The position numbers and the translations under genes are program-made. A stretch of 64,000 nucleotides of DNA, taken from the NCBI GenBank assembly GCA_002329155.1, contig DCXY01000029.1:1-64000 (forward strand), in the 5' to 3' direction. Under the pieces are notes generated by a model. That model worked only from the letters and a program-made list of their open reading frames with translations, made no database searches and was not told the origin of the DNA. Source of the DNA: Stenotrophomonas sp. UBA2124 (lineage in GTDB: Bacteria > Pseudomonadota > Gammaproteobacteria > Xanthomonadales > Xanthomonadaceae). Below are positions 1 through 8,013 of this stretch, one piece after another; the first letter of the stretch is position 1, and each line of letters starts with the position of its first letter.

Positions 1-960
1 CCGGGTAAGCGCAAGCGCACCCGGGAACTCGCATTACCTGCAGATGGCGCTTGCACCCCACGCCGCGTCATGTTTCCCGCTGCCCCGGGTGCGCTCCGCT
101 TACCCGGGCTACAAGAGCGGCGGAAAGATCACGGGTCGAACCGGCCCACGGAGAACACACACTTCCCCGTTCCCAAATCCCCCGTTGCCGGCACCATCGC
201 CGTAGGCCGGGTAAGCGCAAGCGCACCCGGGACCTCGCATCTCCTGCAGATGACGGCTGCACCACACGCCGCGTCATGGCACCCGCGGCCCCGGGTGCGC
301 TTCGCTTACCCGGGCTACAAGAGCGGCAGGAAGGTCACGGGTTGAATCGAGCCGAAGAAAACAAACTTCCCCGTTCCAAAGTCCCCGCGCCCGGCACCAT
401 CGCCGTAACCCGGGCAAGCGCAAGCGCACCCGGGACCTCGCATCTCCTGCAGATAGCGGCTGCACCCCACGCCGCGTCATGTTTCCTGCGGCCCCGGGTG
501 CGCTTTGCTTACCCGGGCTACAAGAGCGGCAGGAAAATCACGGATTGAATCAAACCACGGAGAACACACACTTCCCCGTTCCCAGATCCCCCGTTGCCGG
601 CACCATCGCCGTAGCCCGGGTAAGCGCTAGCGCACCCGGGAACTCGCATTACCTGCAGATGGCGCTTGCACCCCACGCCGCGTCATGTTTCCCGCGGCCC
701 CGGGTGCGCTGCGCTTACCCGGGCTACAGGAGCGGCAGGAAGATCACGGGTTGAATCAAACCACGGAGAACACACACTTCCCCGTTCCCAGATCCCCCGT
801 TGCCGGCACCATCGCCGTAGCCCGGGTAAGCGCTAGCGCACCCGGGACCTCGCATCTCCTGCAGATAGCGGCTGCACCCCACGCCCCGTCGTGTTTCCCG
901 CGGCCCCGGGTGCGCTGCGCTTACCCGGGCTACAGGAACGGCAGGAAGATCACGGGTTGA
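1..960. repeat. Tandem array 1 of paired GTAG-type REP elements, ~206-bp units
   Basis: About five tandem units of 203-206 bp. Each holds one REP on the plus strand (GTAG-CCCGGGTAAGCGC ... GCGCACCCGGG) and one on the minus strand (CCCGGGTGCGC ... TTACCCGGGCTAC). Plus-strand copies lie at 1-25 (cut by the window edge), 202-231, 405-434, 611-640 and 817-846. Minus-strand copies lie at 83-112, 289-318, 492-521, 698-727 and 904-933. The spacers, for example the block with CACGGAGAACACACAC and the block with TCGCATCTCCTGCAGAT, are repeated along with the REPs. The unit of amplification was therefore the whole composite, not the single palindrome. A GTAG head with an imperfect palindrome is the hallmark of SMAG/REP elements mobilised by RAYT proteins. 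No RAYT gene is in the window. Open frames of 91 codons repeating at the same period are by-products and not genes. Confidence 0.85.
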
Positions 961-1019
961 ATCCAACCACGGAGAAAACACACTTCCCCGTTCCCATATC
1001 CCCGTTCCCCGCCCCGAAC

Positions 1020-2084
1020 CTACCTCACAATCGCCAACACATCATCCAGCAGCGCCGCGGCGGTTACCTCGGCACCGGCACCCGGGCCTTGGATCAACAG
1101 CGGCTGCGTGTTGTAGCGGTCACTGTGAATCGCCACGCGGTTGTCGGTACCACGGCCACCGGCAAGCGGGTGATCCAGCGGCAAGGCGCGCAGACCGACG
1201 CTGGCGCCATGCGCATCGACGCGACCCACCACGCACAGCTTCAGTCCCTTCGCACGCGCCTGTTCCAGCGCAGCCTGCAACGGCGCATCCAGCTGCTCCA
1301 GCGCGGCATCCACCTGCTCTGCCGGCAATGCGGCCAGTGCCGCCGGCACCAGCGATTCCACCTGCACTTGCTCCGCTTCCAGCGCAACGCCTGCAGCGCG
1401 CGCGAGGATCAGCACCTTGCGCCGTACATCCTCACCGGACAGGTCGATGCGCGGGTCCGGCTCGGTATAACCTGCCGCCGCCGCATCACGCACGCAGGCG
1501 GAGAACGGGCGGCTGCCGTCGAAATTGTCGAACAACCACGCCAGCGAACCGGACAGCACACCCTCGATCGCATGCACATGATCGCCACCGGCCACCAGCG
1601 CACGGATGCTGCGCAGCAGCGGCAGGCCCGCGCCCACCGTTGCCGCGTCACCGTAATTCGCACCGCCGGCTGCCGATGCTGCGCTGATGCCATGCGCGCG
1701 CGACAGCGCCGTGCCATTGCCCAGCTTGTTGGCGGTGACCACATGGATACCCTGCTGCAGCCAGTGTGCATGCTCGGCCGCCACGTCCTCGCTGGCGGTC
1801 GCATCAACCACGATGTCACCGGCACGCAGCCGGCCCACCTCATCGCGATGCACCGGCTCGCCATTTCCCGACTGCGCACTGCGCGCCGCCGACAACGCCT
1901 CGTGCGGCGCATCCTCGCAGGTCAGTGCGATGCGCGAATTGGCCACCACATGCAGCGTGGGCAGGGTCAGCTGCTTCTGCTGCAACGCCTGGTAACGGCT
2001 GACGAAGGCCGAACCCACCGTACCGGTACCCAGCAGCACCAGCCGCGGCGCGGTGGATTCCACGGCACGCAGCTGCGCGCTCAT
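1020..2084 (-). CDS. hom: Homoserine dehydrogenase
   Basis: This 354-residue enzyme reduces aspartate semialdehyde to homoserine with NAD(P)H in the cytoplasm. It supplies the substrate for methionine (and threonine) synthesis. An N-terminal Rossmann loop GTGTVG is at residues 19-24, and the nucleotide-domain motif TANK is at about 117-120. The catalytic domain has EGVLSGS (174-180) and the family signature YTEPDPRIDLSG near 206. It lacks the aspartokinase domain of ThrA/MetL and has no clear C-terminal ACT domain, so it is a short monofunctional type. Its ATG overlaps the metB stop as ATGA, so it is translationally coupled as the third gene of metX-metB-hom. Downstream lies the REP array, with no clear intrinsic terminator. 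A second, threonine-linked homoserine dehydrogenase is likely elsewhere in the genome (inference). Confidence 0.93.
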   Translation of the reverse strand: MSAQLRAVESTAPRLVLLGTGTVGSAFVSRYQALQQKQLTLPTLHVVANSRIALTCEDAPHEALSAARSAQSGNGEPVHRDEVGRLRAGDIVVDATASEDVAAEHAHWLQQGIHVVTANKLGNGTALSRAHGISAASAAGGANYGDAATVGAGLPLLRSIRALVAGGDHVHAIEGVLSGSLAWLFDNFDGSRPFSACVRDAAAAGYTEPDPRIDLSGEDVRRKVLILARAAGVALEAEQVQVESLVPAALAALPAEQVDAALEQLDAPLQAALEQARAKGLKLCVVGRVDAHGASVGLRALPLDHPLAGGRGTDNRVAIHSDRYNTQPLLIQGPGAGAEVTAAALLDDVLAIVR

Positions 2085-3325
2085 GCATCCACCGTTTTTT
2101 TACAGGCGCCGCCATTGGCAGCGGCGATGGCCTGCGCTGCGCGCTCCAAACCGCCGCGCAGATCGGCCAGCAGGTCCTCGCTGGATTCGATGCCCACCGA
2201 CAGGCGCAGCAGGCCGTCGCTGATGCCGGCCTTGGCACGCGCTTCCGGGGTCATGGCCGCATGGGTCATGGTGGCCGGGTGCGCCACCAGGCTTTCCACG
2301 CCGCCCAGCGATTCGGCCAGGGTGAAGTAACGCAGGCCGTCGAGGAAGGCGCGCACCGCAGCGTGCGGGTCCTCGCCCTCGCAGGGGGCCAGCTCGAAGG
2401 AGAGCATCGCGCCGAAGCCCTTCTGCTGGCGCGCAGCCACCGCATGCCCCGGATGCGAGGCCAGCCCCGGATAGTAGACATTGGCCACCGCCGCGCTGCT
2501 GCCCAGCAGCTCCACCAGCGCCTGCGTGTTCTCCTGGTGCACACGCAGGCGTGCATCCAGCGTACGCAGGCCGCGCAGGGTCAGGAAAGCATCGAACGGC
2601 GAGCCGGTCAGGCCCAGCGCATTGGCCCACCACACCAGCTGCTGATGCACCTCGGCATCGCGCGCGATCACCGCACCACCCACCACATCGCTGTGGCCGT
2701 TGACGTACTTGGTGGTCGAATGCAGCACCACGTCGGCACCGAAGGCGATGGGCGTCTGCAGGGCGGGCGACAGGAAGGTGTTGTCCACCACCACCTTGGC
2801 GCCGGCCTTGTGCGCGGCATCGATCACGAAGCGCAGGTCGGTGATGCGCAGCAGCGGGTTGGACGGGGTTTCGATCAGCACCAGTGCCGGCGACTGCGCC
2901 AGCGCATCGGCCAGCGAGCGCGGATCGGTCAGGTCGGCGGTGATCAGCTCGAAGTGGCCCTTGGTGGCCAGCGCGTTGAACAGGCGCCAGCTGCCGCCGT
3001 AGGCATCGTGCGGCACCACCAGGCGGTCACCCGGCTGCAGCAGCACGTTGAGCACCAGATTGATCGCGCCCATGCCGGTCGCGGTGATCACGCCGCCCGC
3101 GCCGCCTTCCAGATCGGCCAGTGCCTCACCCAGCAGGTCACGGGTAGGGTTGCCGCTGCGGGTGTAGTCGTACTGGCGCTTGTTGCCGAAGCCGTCGAAA
3201 CTGAAGTTGGACGACAGCACGATCGGCGGGGTCACCGCGCCGAAGGCGGTATCGCGGTCAATGCCCGCACGCACTGCCGCAGTGGCACGGCTACAGGACA
3301 CATCGGAAGTGTGGGACAGGCTCAT
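2081..3325 (-). CDS. metB: Cystathionine gamma-synthase / PLP-dependent trans-sulfuration enzyme
   Basis: A 414-residue Cys/Met-metabolism PLP enzyme that joins acyl-homoserine and cysteine (or sulfide) to make cystathionine (or homocysteine). The PLP lysine is about K206 in HSTTKYVNGHSD. YTRSGNPT (54-61) supplies the phosphate-binding Tyr/Arg from the neighbouring subunit, and TATGMGAINL (81-90) is the cofactor loop. SNPLLRITD (about 155-163) is also typical. The start at 3325 overlaps the metX stop by 4 bp, and the end overlaps hom by 4 bp, giving a tightly coupled operon. Cystathionine synthase and O-succinylhomoserine sulfhydrylase activity cannot be separated from sequence alone. The name metB follows from the operon and from acylhomoserine being made next door. 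Confidence 0.9.
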   Translation of the reverse strand: MSLSHTSDVSCSRATAAVRAGIDRDTAFGAVTPPIVLSSNFSFDGFGNKRQYDYTRSGNPTRDLLGEALADLEGGAGGVITATGMGAINLVLNVLLQPGDRLVVPHDAYGGSWRLFNALATKGHFELITADLTDPRSLADALAQSPALVLIETPSNPLLRITDLRFVIDAAHKAGAKVVVDNTFLSPALQTPIAFGADVVLHSTTKYVNGHSDVVGGAVIARDAEVHQQLVWWANALGLTGSPFDAFLTLRGLRTLDARLRVHQENTQALVELLGSSAAVANVYYPGLASHPGHAVAARQQKGFGAMLSFELAPCEGEDPHAAVRAFLDGLRYFTLAESLGGVESLVAHPATMTHAAMTPEARAKAGISDGLLRLSVGIESSEDLLADLRGGLERAAQAIAAANGGACKKTVDA

Positions 3326-4341
3326 GCGGTTGCTCCGGTAAGGCGAAGGGCGTTGGCGAGGATTGCGTCGATGCGATCGGTTTCTTTCAGGAAGGCGTCG
3401 TGGCCGTAGGGCGAACGCAGCACGCGCAGGCTGCCGCGCGGGCCCAGGCCTTCGACCAGCGAGACCAGATCCGACAGCGGAACGAGGCGGTCACCCTCGA
3501 CCGCCACCACCAGCGTCGGCACGTTGACCGCGGCAGGCTCCACACGGTGCAGGTCGATGGATTCGGACAGGCGCAGGTAGGCGTTGACGCGGGTACGGGC
3601 GACGTACTGCGCACCGGCCGCATCGAGATAGTCCTCAGCGGCCACGCGCACGCGGCCATTGACCACCTCCGGCGCGGCGTCGAAACGCTCGCCGAATTCC
3701 TCCGGCGTGCGGTAGCTGAGCATGGCGAACTGGCGTGCCAGTGCCAGACCGTGCGTCTCGGCGCACTGCAGCTGGCCCAGCGCCACCGCACGGCGCTGCA
3801 GCGCGCGCCATGCCGAGGCATACGGATGCGGGCGATGCGCGCCGCTGACAGCAATCAGTTTGGCCAGCCGGCGCGGGTGGCGGATGGCCAGCTGCAGGCC
3901 AACCAGCGCGCCATAGGAATAGCCGACGAAGCCCTGCAGCTGCTCGATCTTCAAGGCGTCCAGCAGCGCGGCGATGGCGTCGGCCTGGTCGGCGGTGTCG
4001 ATCGGCGCATCCAGCTCGCCATCGGCACCGATGAAATCAAAGCCCAGCAGTCGGCGCTGCTGCGGGTCCAGCGCGCGGCCAGCGCCCACCAGACCTTCGG
4101 CCCAGCCCTTCTCGCCGAAGCCGGCATTGGCGGCGATGTGGCGGTGCGCGGAAATGCCACCGGCCACCAGCACCACCGGCGCACCGGCCACGCCCACCAG
4201 CTCGTAGCGCAGGCGCAGCGCACGCTGGCCTGCGTGACGCATCGCCAGGCGCACCTCGACCTCGCCGCGCACGGCGGTGATGGCGCTGTCGTTGCAGGCG
4301 GGGAGGAAATCCTGGGCGGCGATGGCGGTTGCGAAACTCAT
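3322..4341 (-). CDS. metX: MetX-family homoserine O-acyltransferase (probably O-succinyltransferase)
   Basis: An alpha/beta-hydrolase-fold acyltransferase of 339 residues that activates homoserine at its hydroxyl, the first committed step of methionine synthesis. The nucleophile elbow is VGYSYGA with Ser near residue 142. The acid is probably the Asp of VEGDRLVP near 280, and the base is the His of YGHDAFLK near 316. The elbow differs from the GGSMGG of typical MetX acetyltransferases, so it belongs to a divergent branch. Whether the donor is succinyl-CoA or acetyl-CoA is inference. I chose the ATG at 4341. An in-frame ATG at 4368, with a GAAAG just upstream, is also possible. The longer frame from 4401 would begin almost inside the riboswitch and is unlikely. 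First gene of the operon, controlled by the S-box leader at 4416-4532. Confidence 0.83.
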   Translation of the reverse strand: MSFATAIAAQDFLPACNDSAITAVRGEVEVRLAMRHAGQRALRLRYELVGVAGAPVVLVAGGISAHRHIAANAGFGEKGWAEGLVGAGRALDPQQRRLLGFDFIGADGELDAPIDTADQADAIAALLDALKIEQLQGFVGYSYGALVGLQLAIRHPRRLAKLIAVSGAHRPHPYASAWRALQRRAVALGQLQCAETHGLALARQFAMLSYRTPEEFGERFDAAPEVVNGRVRVAAEDYLDAAGAQYVARTRVNAYLRLSESIDLHRVEPAAVNVPTLVVAVEGDRLVPLSDLVSLVEGLGPRGSLRVLRSPYGHDAFLKETDRIDAILANALRLTGATA

Positions 4342-4415
4342 GGCGGTATCCGTTGAAGGAGCGGCCATCGAGCTTTCGCGGAGCCCGTGTTCGCCGTGCA
4401 CGGGGCACGGATCGA

Positions 4416-4532
4416 ACCATCTTTCGGTAGACGCTGACGGTCACCGCAGGATTTGGCACCAAACGCAGGCGCTTGCGCGTCTGCTGGTTGCCCCGGCTTC
4501 AAAGGGCCTGTCCCTCTGCCGGTCTCGATGGT
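4416..4532 (-). ncRNA. SAM-I (S-box) riboswitch in the metX-metB-hom leader
   Basis: Read on the minus strand, the leader shows the S-box core in order. P1 5' arm ACCATC is at 4532-4527, followed by GAGACCGGCAGAGGGA, then CAGGCCCTTTGAAGCC and GGGGCAACC. Next come a variable P3 hairpin (ACGCGCAAGCGCCTGCGT), the conserved GGTGCCAAATCCTGC and a P4 region. The closing GAAAGATGGT has GATGGT at 4421-4416, pairing exactly with the P1 5' arm. These are the conserved segments of class I SAM aptamers. Binding of SAM should lower expression of the methionine operon. Downstream, CCCGTG and CACGGG (about 4406-4386) can pair, but no T-run terminator is evident. Control may therefore be at translation or by Rho (inference). 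Confidence 0.9.
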
Positions 4533-4538
4533 GGCGCT

Positions 4539-4567
4539 ACGATGCCAGTGCATTTCCGGCATGTCAA
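4539..4567 (-). promoter_or_regulatory. Promoter of the metX operon
   Basis: On the minus strand a perfect -35 TTGACA (4567-4562) is followed after 17 bp by a weak -10, CATCGT (4544-4539). The implied transcription start, near 4533, coincides with the first pairing base of the riboswitch P1 stem. That agreement supports both calls. It lies between the divergent metX and M23 peptidase genes. Confidence 0.55.
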
Positions 4568-4588
4568 TCGCTTTATTCGCATGGAGAG

Positions 4589-5473
4589 ATGAATAGGTTG
4601 CGAGCGCAACCAAACAGGCACAATCGGGGTTCCCCCCTCTGCGGCCCTCCTGTGCGTCCGATTGCCCTGCTGCTTCCGCTGACCCTGCTGGCCGGCCTCG
4701 CCAGCGCCGCCGAGAGCGCCCCCGGCACCCGATGGCGCCAAGGCTGGGGACTGGCTGGGCACGCAGCCTCCCCCGCTGGCACGAAGGGGGATGTCTTCGC
4801 CAGCCTGCGCCTGCAGCCCCGCGCGGGAGGCCATGCCGCCATCGCCCACAACCTGGTCGCCGGGCCGGTGCAGGTGCGCCTGCGTGGGCAGGACACGGCC
4901 GCTGCCCCGCTCGTGCTCGGTGCGGGCGAACAGCGCAACCTGGCGTGGCTGGCCGACGATGGCAGCGGCGCGCGTCTGCTGCTGGACGCCGTACCCGGCG
5001 ACCCCGCCGCCCATCCCGACGACCACCTGTACCGGCTGCCACTGGCCACCGGCAAAGTGCGCGTCAGCCAGGGCTTCGGCGGCCATTTCAGCCATACCGA
5101 TGCCCAGAACCGCTACGCGGTGGATTTCCCCCTGCCCGAAGGCACGCCGGTGCTTGCCGCCCGTGCCGGCAGGGTGATGCAGCTGCTGGCTGATTCGCCC
5201 GAACAGGGCTGCCTGATCCGCGTACTGCACGCCGACGGCAGCATGGCCCTGTACGCCCACCTGCAGCCCGGCAGCCCGCGGGTGCGCCCGGGTCAGGCCA
5301 TCGAAACCGGCCAGGTACTGGCCGCCTCGGGCAACAGCGGGCGCAGCAGCGGCCCGCACCTGCACTTCGCGGTGCAGGCCAATACCGGCATGAACCTGAC
5401 CTCGCTGCCGTTCCGCATGGCCAGTGAACGCGGCCTGCTGCAGTTCCCGCGTGAGGCAGGCGGGGCGCCGTAA
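4589..5473 (+). CDS. M23-family (LytM) metallopeptidase, exported
   Basis: A secreted protein of about 294 residues. A positively charged N-terminus is followed by a hydrophobic signal segment (IALLLPLTLLAGLASA) with an AxA-like cleavage site near residue 34. The C-terminal half is a lysostaphin-type peptidase. It shows HTDAQNRYAVDF (Zn ligands His near 168 and Asp near 178) and GPHLHFAV near 256, the second Zn/catalytic His pair. The G.V....G.L...GNSGRSSG pattern of the fold is also present. Likely role: cutting peptide cross-links of peptidoglycan in the periplasm, or activating amidases. The start is uncertain. The ATG at 4589 touches the GGAGAG motif (4583-4588), whereas an in-frame TTG at 4598 has ideal spacing from it. 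Divergent from the metX operon. Confidence 0.8.
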   Translation: MNRLRAQPNRHNRGSPLCGPPVRPIALLLPLTLLAGLASAAESAPGTRWRQGWGLAGHAASPAGTKGDVFASLRLQPRAGGHAAIAHNLVAGPVQVRLRGQDTAAAPLVLGAGEQRNLAWLADDGSGARLLLDAVPGDPAAHPDDHLYRLPLATGKVRVSQGFGGHFSHTDAQNRYAVDFPLPEGTPVLAARAGRVMQLLADSPEQGCLIRVLHADGSMALYAHLQPGSPRVRPGQAIETGQVLAASGNSGRSSGPHLHFAVQANTGMNLTSLPFRMASERGLLQFPREAGGAP

Positions 5474-5478
5474 CCCGT

Positions 5479-5484
5479 TATAAT
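5479..5484 (+). promoter_or_regulatory. Perfect -10 box upstream of prfC
   Basis: TATAAT lies 47 bp before the prfC start, just after the M23 peptidase stop. I see no good -35 at 16-18 bp, so this is a partial promoter call. Confidence 0.35.
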
Positions 5485-5530
5485 CGCCGGCTCTTTCGTT
5501 TCCTGATGCGCCCGGGCGGGCGCGCCTGCC

Positions 5531-7135
5531 ATGTCCGAAGTCGCCAACGAAGCCGCGCACCGCCGCACCTTCGCCATCATCTCCCACCCTGACGCCGGCA
5601 AGACCACGTTGACCGAAAAGCTGCTGCTGTTCGGAGGCGCGATCCAGATGGCCGGCTCGGTGAAGGGCCGCAAGGCCGCCCGTCACGCCACCTCGGACTG
5701 GATGGCGCTGGAAAAGGAGCGCGGCATCTCGGTCACCTCGTCGGTCATGCAGTTCCCGTACGAAGGCAAGATCGTCAACCTGCTCGACACCCCCGGCCAC
5801 GCCGACTTCGGCGAGGACACCTACCGCGTGCTCACCGCGGTGGATTCCGCGCTGATGGTCATCGACGTGGCCAAGGGCGTGGAGGAGCGCACCATCAAGC
5901 TGATGGAGGTCTGCCGCCTGCGCGACACGCCCATCATGACCTTCATCAACAAGCTCGACCGCGAGGGCAAGGACCCCATCGAGCTGCTGGATGAAGTGGA
6001 AACCGTGCTCGGCATCCAGTGCGCGCCGGTCACCTGGCCCATCGGCATGGGCCAGCGCCTGAAGGGCGTGGTGCACCTGCTCACCGGTGAAGTGCATCTG
6101 TACGAACCGGGCCGCAATTTCACCCGTCAGGATTCCACCATCTTCGCGTCCATCGACGACCCGGGCGTGGCCGCCAAGATCGGCGAGAAGATGCTGGCCG
6201 ACCTGCGTGACGAGCTGGAACTGGTGCAGGGCGCCAGCCACCCGTTCGACAAGGCCGCCTACCTGCGCGGCGAGCAGACGCCGGTGTTCTTCGGTTCGGG
6301 CGTCAACAACTTCGGTGTGCAGCCGCTGCTGGACTTCTTCGTCGAGCACGCGCCGGCGCCGCAGCCGCGCGCCACCACCGGCCGCGATATCGCCCCGCAG
6401 GAAGACAAGCTCACCGGCTTCGTGTTCAAGATCCAGGCCAACATGGACCCGCAGCACCGCGACCGCGTGGCGTTCATGCGCGTGTGCTCGGGCCGCTTCA
6501 CCGCCGGCATGAAGACCTTCCATGTGCGTACCGGCAAGGAAATGAAGCTGGCCAACGCGCTGACCTTCATGGCCAGCGACCGCGAGATCGCCGCCGAGGC
6601 GTGGCCGGGCGATGTCATCGGCATCCACAACCACGGCACCATCTCCATCGGTGACACCTTCACCGAAGGCGAATCGGTCACCTTCACCGGCATTCCCAAC
6701 TTCGCCCCGGAACTGTTCCGTCGCGCTCGGCTGAAGGACCCGCTCAAGCTCAAGCAGCTGCAGAAGGGCCTGGCGCAGCTGTCCGAGGAAGGCGCCACCC
6801 AGTTCTTCCGCCCGCTGATGAGCAACGACCTCATCCTTGGCGCGGTGGGCGTGCTGCAGTTCGACGTGGCCGCCTACCGTTTGAAGGACGAATACGGCGT
6901 GGAAGCGGTGTTCGAGCCGGTGTCGGTCACCACCGCCCGCTGGATCAACTGCGACAACGCGAAGAAGCTGGAAGAGTTCCGCGAGAAGAACGCCAACAAC
7001 CTCAGCATCGACGCGGCCGGCCACCTGGTCTACCTGGCACCCACCCGCGTCAACCTGCAGCTGGCCGAAGAACGCGCGCCGGACGTGCGCTTCTCCGCCA
7101 CCCGCGAAGCCGCGCATACGGTGTCGGTGGATTAA
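5531..7135 (+). CDS. prfC: Peptide chain release factor 3 (RF3 GTPase)
   Basis: This 534-residue translational GTPase recycles class I release factors RF1/RF2 from the ribosome after termination. The G1 loop is SHPDAGKTTLTE near residues 18-29. The switch I region EKERGISVTSSVMQF is near 57, G3 DTPGHADF near 86 and G4 NKLD near 139. Domain II and III signatures follow (GIPNFAPELFRRARLKDP). The length matches bacterial RF3. The N-terminus MSEVANEAAHRRTFAIISH fits the family, which supports the ATG at 5531. It is preceded by a TATAAT box and followed by a strong hairpin, so it is probably transcribed alone. Confidence 0.97.
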   Translation: MSEVANEAAHRRTFAIISHPDAGKTTLTEKLLLFGGAIQMAGSVKGRKAARHATSDWMALEKERGISVTSSVMQFPYEGKIVNLLDTPGHADFGEDTYRVLTAVDSALMVIDVAKGVEERTIKLMEVCRLRDTPIMTFINKLDREGKDPIELLDEVETVLGIQCAPVTWPIGMGQRLKGVVHLLTGEVHLYEPGRNFTRQDSTIFASIDDPGVAAKIGEKMLADLRDELELVQGASHPFDKAAYLRGEQTPVFFGSGVNNFGVQPLLDFFVEHAPAPQPRATTGRDIAPQEDKLTGFVFKIQANMDPQHRDRVAFMRVCSGRFTAGMKTFHVRTGKEMKLANALTFMASDREIAAEAWPGDVIGIHNHGTISIGDTFTEGESVTFTGIPNFAPELFRRARLKDPLKLKQLQKGLAQLSEEGATQFFRPLMSNDLILGAVGVLQFDVAAYRLKDEYGVEAVFEPVSVTTARWINCDNAKKLEEFREKNANNLSIDAAGHLVYLAPTRVNLQLAEERAPDVRFSATREAAHTVSVD

Positions 7136-7162
7136 GCCACCGCGCCACCGGAAGGCACCCCG

Positions 7163-7198
7163 ACAAACCCGCGGCAGCTTGAACGGCCGCGGGTTTGT
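7163..7198 (+). terminator. Strong hairpin downstream of prfC
   Basis: A perfect 13-bp stem, ACAAACCCGCGGC (7163-7175) and GCCGCGGGTTTGT (7186-7198), encloses a 10-nt loop. The 3' arm ends in a short GTTTGTT tract. It probably terminates prfC, although the T run is interrupted. Confidence 0.7.
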
Positions 7199-7283
7199 TG
7201 AATCTGATAACGAATCATTTCGATCAGTTCCTGCTTTAATGGACAGCCACCGGGCCCTCCCCCAGCCCGGCTCATCGCTGCCC

Positions 7284-7916
7284 ATGACCGCAACCGCTTC
7301 GATACGGGAAGAAATCGCCAGTGCCCTTACCCACGGGCTCGGCGCCGTCACTGCACTGGCCGGTGGCGCGGTACTGATCACCCTGGCAGCCATCTACGGC
7401 GACGGCTGGCAACTGGCCAGCGCCATCGTGTTCGGCATCGCCCTGCTGCTGCTCTACACCGCCTCCACCCTGTACCACGCCATCCAGCACCCGGTGGCCA
7501 AGGGCCGGCTGAAGATCTTCGACCACTGCGCGATCTACCTGCTGATCGCCGGCACCTACACGCCATTCACCCTCATCGGCCTGCGCGGCCCGTGGGGCTG
7601 GGGCCTGTTCACCGCCATCTGGGTGCTGGCGCTGGCCGGCGTGGTGTTCAAGCTGTTCTACACCGGCCGCTTCAAGCGCCTGTCCACCGCCATCTACATC
7701 GCCATGGGCTGGCTGGTGGTCGTGGCCATCAAGCCCATGTGGAACTCGCTCGACGGCTGGACGCTGGGCTGGCTGTTCGCCGGCGGCATCTTCTACACGC
7801 TGGGCACGGTGTTCTACCACCGCGAACAACTGCCCTACTCGCACGCCATCTGGCACATGTTCGTCATCGCCGGCAGCGTCTGCCACTTCGTCTCGGTGAC
7901 CTCGCAGATTCTCTGA
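7284..7916 (+). CDS. Hemolysin III family (YqfA/TrhA) integral membrane protein
   Basis: A 210-residue protein with seven predicted membrane segments. The family signature residues are present: EEIASALTHGLGA near the N-terminus, the SALYH-like motif TASTLYHAIQHP in helix 2, DHCAIYLLIAGTYTPF before helix 4, and C-terminal HAIWHMFVIAGSVCHF. These conserved His, Asp and Ser residues match the PAQR/YqfA metal site. The family is linked to membrane lipid homeostasis in Enterobacteria. Haemolytic activity should not be assumed. The ATG at 7284 gives the family's usual N-terminus. A longer in-frame start at 7239 is possible. Neither has a good Shine-Dalgarno sequence. Confidence 0.88.
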   Translation: MTATASIREEIASALTHGLGAVTALAGGAVLITLAAIYGDGWQLASAIVFGIALLLLYTASTLYHAIQHPVAKGRLKIFDHCAIYLLIAGTYTPFTLIGLRGPWGWGLFTAIWVLALAGVVFKLFYTGRFKRLSTAIYIAMGWLVVVAIKPMWNSLDGWTLGWLFAGGIFYTLGTVFYHREQLPYSHAIWHMFVIAGSVCHFVSVTSQIL

Positions 7917-8013
7917 GGGGCGGCATACCGCCCTCACGATGACAACGTGACGTGCACATCACTTGAATGAATACTTCGCACGCCCTGCACCCAAGGCGCG
8001 CGAAGATGCAGGC

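Noticed and set aside
1..960. CRISPR-like regular repeats
   Set aside because: The spacers are themselves repeated, the repeats alternate in orientation and have GTAG heads, and no cas genes are present.
51..981. Several open frames of 69-165 codons, some tandemly repeated at ~206 bp, in array 1
   Set aside because: They translate the REP palindromes and their spacers, repeat with the DNA period, occur on both strands and have no Shine-Dalgarno sequence or known domain.
891..2330. 479-codon plus-strand frame
   Set aside because: It is antisense to hom, which has clear motifs. Long shadow frames are expected in GC-rich DNA.
4499..7393. 964-codon minus-strand frame
   Set aside because: It covers prfC and the M23 peptidase antisense. 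The plus-strand products match known families.
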